A DNA stretch of 12,155 bases from Aquificaceae bacterium (lineage in GTDB: Bacteria > Aquificota > Aquificia > Aquificales > Aquificaceae): positions 1 to 12,155 of the forward strand of contig WFYH01000049.1 in assembly GCA_015490215.1 (NCBI GenBank), read 5' to 3'. The stretch's first letter is position 1; every line of letters begins with the position of its first letter. Of the stretch, positions 7,178 through 12,155 are shown piece after piece. The translations under genes and the position numbers were made by a program. Below the pieces are notes generated by a model. It made no database searches. It was not told the DNA's origin and saw only the letters and a list, made by a program, of their open reading frames with translations.

Positions 7178-7875
7178 GCGCAGGCGGAATGCTGAAAACC
7201 ATATTCTTTGGTGGTCTGACGGTTCTGTTCTTCTTCGTAATCTGGATATACAACCCCTTTGCACCTCACGAGGAATATGAAATTCCCGACGAGGTAAAGA
7301 CAATAATAGGAGATCCCAAGGCTGCAGTTGAAGGCAGAGAACTCTTTAAACAGAGCTGCGCAAGTTGTCACTCGGTAAGATACGACGGCATATATCTGAC
7401 ATCCGTAGCCGCCAGACCCGAGTGGGCTAACATAGAGAAAGTTCACGGCAAACCCATCTTTGAGGAAAAGGACGGAAAACTTCAAATAAAAGGTTACTTC
7501 GTCCCGAGAGACGTCTACGAAGCAGTAGCCATTCAGGACCTTCAGGGCTTAAAGGCTTCCTTCGGTAAAGTTCCTCCCGATCTTTCTACCATATACCTGT
7601 CCAGAGGAGCGGGATACTTATATCAATTCATCCTTGATCCCCAAAAGGTTCTCCCCGGAACTTCAATGCCCAAGCTCTTTTTCCCCGAATACGACAAAGA
7701 AGCTCCCCAAAAGGTGGCTAAAATCGTCTCCTACCTAAGATCCGTAAACGACCCTCCCCCTGCGGAGAAGGTCAAGAGAACCCTTATGGGTGTGGTTACC
7801 ATAGGCTACTTTGTAGTGATGGGCTTCCTCCTGTGGATATACAGGAAGAAGCTCCTTGCCAAGATGGGATACTGA
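7174..7875 (+). CDS. petC: mono-heme cytochrome c1 subunit of bc1 complex
   Basis: A 233-residue cytochrome c1 that accepts the electron from the Rieske protein and hands it to a soluble or membrane cytochrome c on the periplasmic side. One heme-binding motif, CASCH at 62-66 (thioether Cys62 and Cys65, proximal His66), and a probable axial Met165 in PGTSMP are visible. PPDLS at 134-138 is a typical cytochrome c1 motif. There are two hydrophobic anchors: residues about 8-26, which lack a clear cleavage site and probably remain uncleaved, and about 204-223 at the C-terminus followed by a Lys/Arg-rich end on the cytoplasmic side. Many bc1 relatives have only the C-terminal anchor after signal cleavage. 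The ATG overlaps the petB stop (ATGA) and has AAGGAGGT with a 5-base spacer. A strong hairpin follows its stop. Confidence 0.92.
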   Translation: MSAGGMLKTIFFGGLTVLFFFVIWIYNPFAPHEEYEIPDEVKTIIGDPKAAVEGRELFKQSCASCHSVRYDGIYLTSVAARPEWANIEKVHGKPIFEEKDGKLQIKGYFVPRDVYEAVAIQDLQGLKASFGKVPPDLSTIYLSRGAGYLYQFILDPQKVLPGTSMPKLFFPEYDKEAPQKVAKIVSYLRSVNDPPPAEKVKRTLMGVVTIGYFVVMGFLLWIYRKKLLAKMGY

Positions 7876-7882
7876 TTATCTC

Positions 7883-7902
7883 GGACCGCCTACGGGCGGT
7901 CC
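7883..7902. terminator. shared bidirectional hairpin between petC and the convergent gene
   Basis: A perfect 8-base-pair stem, GGACCGCC (7883-7890) and GGCGGTCC (7895-7902), with loop TACG, lies 7 bases after the petC stop and directly against the stop of the minus-strand gene. It can fold from either strand. The plus-side tail TTAACTT is only partly T-rich, and the minus-side tail is not a clean U run, so termination may rely partly on the GC-rich stem or on Rho. Confidence 0.75.
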
Positions 7903-9042
7903 TTAACTTCCCAGCTTCCTTATGTAAAGGTTCTTATCCTTATCCTCCTCGCTGTCCAATATGCCAACAAGTTTGAGTCCGTTACCTTCCCTTCTCAAGT
8001 ATGCCCTTCCACCCGAAAATCTCAGTTTGTAAAGGTTCGCATCGGTAGCTAAGGGTCTGATCTTCTCTTGGGGGTTTCTCAGAAGCTCCTTTATCAGATT
8101 CCTCTTCTTATCGGGCGGTAGTTTTATGAACTCTTCCACCGCCTTGTCCTCAAATCGTAGTCCCGTTAGGCTTTCAAGGATTTCACGGATTATCTTTCTT
8201 CTTCTAAGTTCCATATCTCCTCGGGACTGCATTTCAAGTAGGCTTACCTTTTTCCTCAGCTTTTCCAGCTTTTCTTTAAGTCTGCGGTTTTCATCCTTTA
8301 GGGCTTCATTTTCCTCGGACATGAGTTCAAGAAGCTCCTGAAAGTGAAGGACCTCCTTTATGAGCTTTTTCCGCTCTCTTCTCAGACTCGTCAGCTCTTT
8401 TCTGCTGGGGCTTTCCCCCTCTTCCGCTCTGATGTTTTCCAAGAGCTGAAACAACCTCCTGTTGGTTTCAAGGAGGCGCCTTTCCTTTTCCCTGTAGTCG
8501 TTCAGTTGGCTTTTCAAGGCTTCAAGTTCTTCTTCCATTTGCTTTAATCTCTCCTCCTTTATATCTTCTTCTTCTTTTTCTCTTTCAAGCTCAACTATTC
8601 TTCTTGTCAGCTCCCTGAGTTTTCTTTCAACCACCTCCCTTTGAAGGTGGACCCTTTCTATCTCTTCAAGTAGCCTCTCCCTTTCCCTTTCCGTGTTTTT
8701 GATTCGCCTTTCGGTAGGAGATTCAAAGAGTGCCACAAGGGCAAGGGTGAAAGTAACGGGTGCAAGGTCCTTTACTATTACCGCTAAATCTCCGAAGTAA
8801 AGACTCATGGCTATTATCTGCAGAAAGAACAGAAACCCAAGCCACTGGACCGCTCCCTGCCTTTCCCCGAAAAGCCAGCTTACGTATAAGGTGGAAGAAA
8901 AGGAAAGCACAAGGATGGTGTGGTAGGGGTCTTGGGGGAACAATTGAACTGGCGAAATACCCCTGTAGGTTATATACCAAAGCAGGAAGTTATAGGCGAC
9001 TATGAGAAAAAGAAGGGTAAGTGCACTCCTCATAGAATACAT
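7903..9042 (-). CDS. membrane-anchored coiled-coil protein with RelE/ParE-like C-terminal domain
   Basis: A 379-residue protein of unrecognised family. The N-terminus has four probable membrane helices (about 5-26, 41-58, 66-84 and 88-106). Residues about 110-275 are a long charged heptad-rich coiled coil, full of Glu, Lys, Arg and Leu. Residues about 292-377 look like a small globular domain: a two-helix stretch (FEDKAVEEFIKLPPDKKRNL, from 297), then YKLRFSGGRAYLRR at 338-351, LKLVGILDSEEDKDK at 356-370 and a final YIRKL. This helix-helix-strand order and the YxLRxxxxRxxxR pattern resemble RelE/ParE toxins; that is an inference. The start is uncertain: ATG at 9042 and ATG at 9033 are both in frame and neither has a Shine-Dalgarno. 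The second has TTAAAT 7 bases before it and fits a leaderless start. It is transcribed divergently from the TnpA-like gene. Confidence 0.7.
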   Translation of the reverse strand: MYSMRSALTLLFLIVAYNFLLWYITYRGISPVQLFPQDPYHTILVLSFSSTLYVSWLFGERQGAVQWLGFLFFLQIIAMSLYFGDLAVIVKDLAPVTFTLALVALFESPTERRIKNTERERERLLEEIERVHLQREVVERKLRELTRRIVELEREKEEEDIKEERLKQMEEELEALKSQLNDYREKERRLLETNRRLFQLLENIRAEEGESPSRKELTSLRRERKKLIKEVLHFQELLELMSEENEALKDENRRLKEKLEKLRKKVSLLEMQSRGDMELRRRKIIREILESLTGLRFEDKAVEEFIKLPPDKKRNLIKELLRNPQEKIRPLATDANLYKLRFSGGRAYLRREGNGLKLVGILDSEEDKDKNLYIRKLGS

Positions 9043-9099
9043 TTAACCCGAATGCACATTTCCCTTGCACATTCCTTTGGTTCTGCCTAAATTGGATAT
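9043..9099. promoter_or_regulatory. divergent promoter region with tandem 8-mer
   Basis: The 57 bases between the two divergent genes contain TGCACATT twice (9053-9060 and 9066-9073), spaced 13 bases start to start. The second copy overlaps a good plus-strand promoter: TTGCAC (9065-9070), a 17-base spacer and TAAATT (9088-9093). That promoter would begin transcription at about the A of the ATG at 9100, which lacks a ribosome site, so a leaderless message is likely. On the minus strand TTAAAT (9046-9041) sits 7 bases before the ATG at 9033. The repeat could be an operator serving both genes. Confidence 0.4.
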
Positions 9100-9489
9100 A
9101 TGGAGTATAGGCAAGATAAAGGTCAGCATGCGGTTTATTCACTTCAGTTCTACCTTGTCCTTGTAACAAAGCACAGGAGGGAGCTTATAACGGGCAAGGT
9201 AGCAGGTAGGCTCAAAGAGCTTGTCTCAGGTGTGGCTTCCTCCTTCGGTGTGGGTATAATACGCCAAATTGCCGAAAAAGACAACTTTCAGCTCCTTTTC
9301 TCAGGCAGACCGATGCTTATAATCCCCAGATTTGTCAATTCCCTGAAGACCGTAACTTCAAGGAAGATAAGGAAGGAGTTTCCCCATATAAGGGAAGGTT
9401 TTTGGGAGAGGTCTTACTTTATAGCAAGCGTCGGGGAGGTGTCCCAAGAAGATGTGAGAAGGTATGTAGAAAGATTTGCGAGGGGGTAA
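9100..9489 (+). CDS. IS200/IS605 TnpA-like protein without HUH histidines, probably domesticated
   Basis: A 129-residue homologue of Y1 single-strand transposases. The N-terminal strand pattern (HAVYSLQFYLVLVTKHRREL, 10-29), the central DxxxLL strand, the SYFIASVGEVS stretch (105-115) and the C-terminal helix with the nucleophile position Tyr122 in RRYVE follow the family order and length. However, the HUH motif, normally D-H-U-H-L-L, reads D61-N62-F63-Q64-L65-L66, so both metal-binding histidines are gone, and the usual YH before LVFVTKYR is FY. Metal-dependent cleavage should be lost. The frame is otherwise intact, no IS ends are seen, codon use looks like the neighbours, and the next gene starts 5 bases after its stop, so it is more likely a retained, repurposed nucleic-acid-binding protein than a fresh decayed insertion. 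The start has no Shine-Dalgarno but fits a leaderless transcript. Confidence 0.75.
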   Translation: MEYRQDKGQHAVYSLQFYLVLVTKHRRELITGKVAGRLKELVSGVASSFGVGIIRQIAEKDNFQLLFSGRPMLIIPRFVNSLKTVTSRKIRKEFPHIREGFWERSYFIASVGEVSQEDVRRYVERFARG

Positions 9490-9494
9490 GGAGT

Positions 9495-11477
9495 GTGCTC
9501 AAGGCACTTCCCTATCCGGCTCTGCTGGTTAGGAAGAACTCTCTGGAGATAGAAGATCTAAACGATAAGGCACAAAAGCTCCTCGGCTTTTCCGAAGATA
9601 AGGTAAGGGAGATCACCCTTGAGGATATCTTTCCGGAAAAGCTTTTGGGTTCCTTCTTTGAAACCTTGGCGGAGTGCTTAGAAGAGGGTAAGACAGCCGT
9701 AAAAAGACTCTACATCAAGGCTTTCGGTGAGAAACGCCTTGTTCCCGTAGAGGTCGGTGTGGGTGAAGCAGACAAGGAACACCTGCTTATTATCTTGAGA
9801 GACCTTACGGGTTCAACGGAAGGGGACGTTGAGTATATCAGGAACCTTTACAGGGTTTTAAGTCATATAAACGCCCTTGTGACTTCCGCGACCGATGAAA
9901 AGGCTATGCTTCAATCTGCGGTGGATATTCTCTCCTCTTGCAATCTCTTTGAATACGTTGCCATCTTCAGGTCTGAGGGAAACGAACCCGTAGCTGAAGC
10001 GGGAGAAAAGAGAGGAAAAGAAAGTAGTTTGTGCTTTCCTATAGCTCCCGGAGGTAAGAGGACGGAATACTTTCTAACCGTTTCAAGAAAAGAAGGGATA
10101 GCCTTTTCACCTTATGAGCTTGAGCTTTTATCCGAGGTTGCCCATGATCTTGCCCACGGTATAGGGCACGTGAGAATGGCGGACAGACTCAAAAGGATAT
10201 CGGTAGAAGATGAGCTTACAGGTCTTCCCAACAGGATCGCTTTTATTCGGTCGCTCAGCTTCTATATGAAAGAGGCAAAGAGGCGCAAGAGACCTTTGGG
10301 ATTGGTTATCTTTGACATAGATAACTTCGGGGAGATAAATCAGGCTTTCGGTCAAGAAACTGGGGACAGGATAATCTTGGAGACGGTTGCTCGCCTGAAG
10401 GCCTCCGTCAGGGATTCGGATGTTATAGCGAGAACCGGAGCGGATGAATTTGCTACCCTCGTAACGGAAGGAGATATACCCAAAGCTTGTGCGGAGCTTA
10501 TAGAGAGGCTACGTTCTTCCTTCAGAAATCCAATAAGGCTGAAGTCTGAAACCCTTTACGTAACCTTCTCTGCGGGTGTTTCGGTGTTTCCCACCGATGC
10601 GGAAGAGGCAGAAACCCTCTTTACCAATGCCTACAGCGCCCTACAGCAAGCAAAGAGGGCGGGAGGGAATACAACGGTCTTCTTTACAAGAAAAGTCGCA
10701 AACGCCTTTGAGGTAGCTGTAAAGATAAGGTCCGAAGCCAGAAAGGCTCTTGAAAAGGGAGAGTTCACTCTCTTTTACCAACCCAAGATAGATCTGTCCA
10801 CGAAAAAGATCGCCGGGGCGGAAGCCCTGATAAGGTGGATCAAAAAGGGCAAGGTTGTCCCTCCTATGAAGTTTATCCCTGTGGTGGAGGGGAGCGAACT
10901 TATCCACGAAGTGGGGCAGTTTGTTATTTCCGAAGCCTGCAGACAGATAGGTGTTTGGAAGGAAAAGGGTATTAACATACCTGTAGCTGTAAACGTCTCT
11001 CCGAGTCAGCTTAAATCCGCAACCTTCGTTAAGGGTATATCCGCCTTTACCGACACTTGCAAGGGAAATCTGGATCTTTTGGAGGTAGAGATAACCGAGT
11101 CCGTGATAATGGAAAATCCGCCCGAAGTTATAACATTTCTTCAAGCTCTTTCGGCGAGCGGGATAAAGACCTACATAGACGATTTTGGAACGGGGTACTC
11201 TTCCTTGGCTTATCTGAAAAAGCTGCCCGTCCATGCGATAAAGATAGACAGAGAGTTTATAAAGGATATTCCCCACAGCAGGGATAGCCTTGAGATAGTG
11301 AAGATGATCATCCGGCTTGCGGATCAACTGGGCTTTAAAACGGTTGCGGAGGGGGTTGAGAAAGAAGAGCAGGAGGAAGTCTTAAGGGATTTGGGTTGTG
11401 ATTACGCCCAAGGTTTTCTCTACTCTCCTCCTTTGCCGGCTGAAGAGTTCGAAGGTGTCGTTTGGAGATGGATCTGA
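9495..11477 (+). CDS. PAS-GAF-GGDEF-EAL c-di-GMP protein, likely phosphodiesterase
   Basis: The open frame extends up to 9402, but that part overlaps the TnpA-like gene; the PAS domain begins directly at the GTG at 9495, giving 660 residues. Order: PAS about 2-105, GAF about 117-230, GGDEF about 236-398, EAL about 405-655. No membrane segment is seen, so it is cytoplasmic. The EAL site looks complete: E443-A-L, Asn500 in NVSPS, Glu532, Asp562-Asp563 in DDFGTG, Lys583, Glu619 and Gln639; it should hydrolyse c-di-GMP to pGpG. The GGDEF signature reads G-A-D-E-F (315-319), and the usual Lys after DIDNF is Gly279, so cyclase activity is doubtful; the inhibitory-site R-x-x-D (306-309) is kept, so the domain may bind GTP or c-di-GMP and regulate EAL. 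The start lies 5 bases after the upstream stop. Its end overlaps the next gene by 10 bases, pointing to translational coupling. Confidence 0.9.
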   Translation: MLKALPYPALLVRKNSLEIEDLNDKAQKLLGFSEDKVREITLEDIFPEKLLGSFFETLAECLEEGKTAVKRLYIKAFGEKRLVPVEVGVGEADKEHLLIILRDLTGSTEGDVEYIRNLYRVLSHINALVTSATDEKAMLQSAVDILSSCNLFEYVAIFRSEGNEPVAEAGEKRGKESSLCFPIAPGGKRTEYFLTVSRKEGIAFSPYELELLSEVAHDLAHGIGHVRMADRLKRISVEDELTGLPNRIAFIRSLSFYMKEAKRRKRPLGLVIFDIDNFGEINQAFGQETGDRIILETVARLKASVRDSDVIARTGADEFATLVTEGDIPKACAELIERLRSSFRNPIRLKSETLYVTFSAGVSVFPTDAEEAETLFTNAYSALQQAKRAGGNTTVFFTRKVANAFEVAVKIRSEARKALEKGEFTLFYQPKIDLSTKKIAGAEALIRWIKKGKVVPPMKFIPVVEGSELIHEVGQFVISEACRQIGVWKEKGINIPVAVNVSPSQLKSATFVKGISAFTDTCKGNLDLLEVEITESVIMENPPEVITFLQALSASGIKTYIDDFGTGYSSLAYLKKLPVHAIKIDREFIKDIPHSRDSLEIVKMIIRLADQLGFKTVAEGVEKEEQEEVLRDLGCDYAQGFLYSPPLPAEEFEGVVWRWI

Positions 11478-12155
11478 AAGACATATACAAGGAGCTTGAA
11501 AAGGACTTTTCCTTTTTCAAGGACTACAAGGAAAAGTTCAAGGAAAATTTTAAGGAGAGCTTTTTACGTATATACCCGGACCGCGGCTCTCCTCCCCTTC
11601 TTAATACCTTGGTTTCACGGCTTTATGCGGCTCTCTTTTCCATGAGAACGGATCCGAGAAAGGAACTTTACAACCTCTGCCTCGCACTCCTGAGAAACAA
11701 GATGGACTTTCGTCCGGTTCTCATAGAGGTATGTTTGCATATGACCAAGGACTATATAGACTTCATAGTCAAAAGCCTCTCTCCCTACAAAAGGATAAAA
11801 GTGTTTTTGGATCTTGTGGACATTTACGTTCAAACTGCTGAAAAGGCAAACAGGGACTACATAAGATCCGTTGAAAAGGCGCTCAAAAGAAAAGAAGAGG
11901 AAGCGGAGGACAAAAGCAAAAAATTAGCCCTTGATTTTCTAAAAACCTTAGCGGAGCAGGGTACGGGTAAAATCGTCGTCCACACCGTTTACAAAGGGCT
12001 GTTCGTTGATACGGACTCCGAACTTGTAAGGCTTGATGGGGAAGACGTACTAATTAAAACGGGAAATATGAAGATTTATGCTCCGGGTAAGGAGATATGC
12101 TTAAGAGGCTCAGCAGTACCTTCAGCGATAGTCTGCAGGATCAAAGAAATAGACA
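11468..12155 (+). CDS. partial protein with PilZ/YcgR-N-like domain, runs off window
   Basis: An uninterrupted frame of 229 codons starts at ATG 11468, inside the last codons of the EAL gene, and runs off the right edge. AAGGTG (11452-11457) lies 10 bases upstream. Residues about 1-155 are highly charged and mostly helical: a Lys/Glu-rich start, helices about 44-72 and 82-130, and a Lys/Glu-rich linker about 134-152. Residues about 155-229 look like a beta-barrel: KIVVHTVYKGLFVDTDSELV (168-187), LIKTGNMKIYAPGKEICLRG, then VPSAIVCRIKEID. This matches the pattern of the domain that precedes PilZ in YcgR-like c-di-GMP receptors (YKGLxx, then K/Q-x-Y/A, then I-x-S-x-x-V/I). The PilZ RxxxR motif itself would lie beyond the window. 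No signal peptide or membrane segment is seen. Context beside an EAL gene supports a c-di-GMP receptor role. Confidence 0.7.
   Translation, partial: MDLKDIYKELEKDFSFFKDYKEKFKENFKESFLRIYPDRGSPPLLNTLVSRLYAALFSMRTDPRKELYNLCLALLRNKMDFRPVLIEVCLHMTKDYIDFIVKSLSPYKRIKVFLDLVDIYVQTAEKANRDYIRSVEKALKRKEEEAEDKSKKLALDFLKTLAEQGTGKIVVHTVYKGLFVDTDSELVRLDGEDVLIKTGNMKIYAPGKEICLRGSAVPSAIVCRIKEID

Noticed and set aside
7168..7485. Minus-strand open frame opposite petC
   Set aside because: It is antisense to the cytochrome c1 heme region and has no ribosome site or recognisable motif.
9402..9494. Upstream extension of the PAS-GAF-GGDEF-EAL frame to 9402
   Set aside because: It overlaps the TnpA-like gene in another frame, reads as Cys/Arg-rich non-domain sequence, and the PAS domain starts right at the GTG at 9495.
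10641..11327. Long minus-strand open frame of 228 codons
   Set aside because: It is fully antisense to the EAL domain, whose frame has clear catalytic motifs; the antisense product has no recognisable domain and is a shadow.
1..12155. CRISPR array, tRNA or rRNA genes
   Set aside because: No regularly spaced repeats of CRISPR type, no cloverleaf with a T-loop and no rRNA-like stretch were seen on reading both strands.

Overview
The window most likely comes from a thermophilic chemolithoautotroph of the Aquificales (Aquifex, Hydrogenobacter, Thermocrinis or Hydrogenivirga type). The evidence is a compact petA-petB-petC cytochrome bc1 operon with a Tat-exported Rieske protein and a small mono-heme cytochrome c1 anchored at both ends, an LL-diaminopimelate aminotransferase, heavy AGG/AGA arginine use, Lys/Glu-rich proteins, and strong GGAGG ribosome sites with short or overlapping gene junctions. 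The genus is inferred from protein character, not from a database match.

Layout, left to right. (1) Positions 1-511 hold the 3' end of an IS4-type DDE transposase whose last codons are out of frame, so this is a decayed insertion-sequence remnant. (2) 576-2792 is a two-gene unit: a predicted outer-membrane beta-barrel and a large surface or periplasmic lipoprotein. (3) 2842-5297 holds dapL, overlapped by 4 bases by a cytoplasmic sensor-like protein with an apparent CBS pair, a degenerate GGDEF-like fold and a PDC/Cache fold. (4) 5398-7875 is petABC, the quinol:cytochrome c oxidoreductase, preceded by a candidate promoter with a small palindrome and closed by a strong hairpin. (5) The hairpin is shared with a convergent minus-strand gene (7903-9042) encoding a four-helix membrane protein with a long coiled coil and a C-terminal domain resembling RelE/ParE toxins. 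(6) A 57-base divergent intergenic region with a repeated 8-mer separates it from a plus-strand cassette: an IS200/IS605 TnpA homologue that has lost both histidines of its HUH motif, a PAS-GAF-GGDEF-EAL protein, and a new open frame running off the window end that looks like the N-terminal part of a PilZ-type c-di-GMP receptor.

How the parts fit: petABC moves electrons from quinol to cytochrome c and builds the proton gradient. The right-hand cassette looks like a c-di-GMP module, with a probable phosphodiesterase (EAL site intact, GGDEF site altered) and a probable receptor, led by a former transposase that appears to have been put to another use. The most unusual items are this HUH-less TnpA homologue, the membrane/coiled-coil/RelE-like protein transcribed divergently from it, and the soluble CBS/degenerate-GGDEF/PDC protein coupled to dapL. 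No tRNA, rRNA, CRISPR array or complete mobile element was seen.
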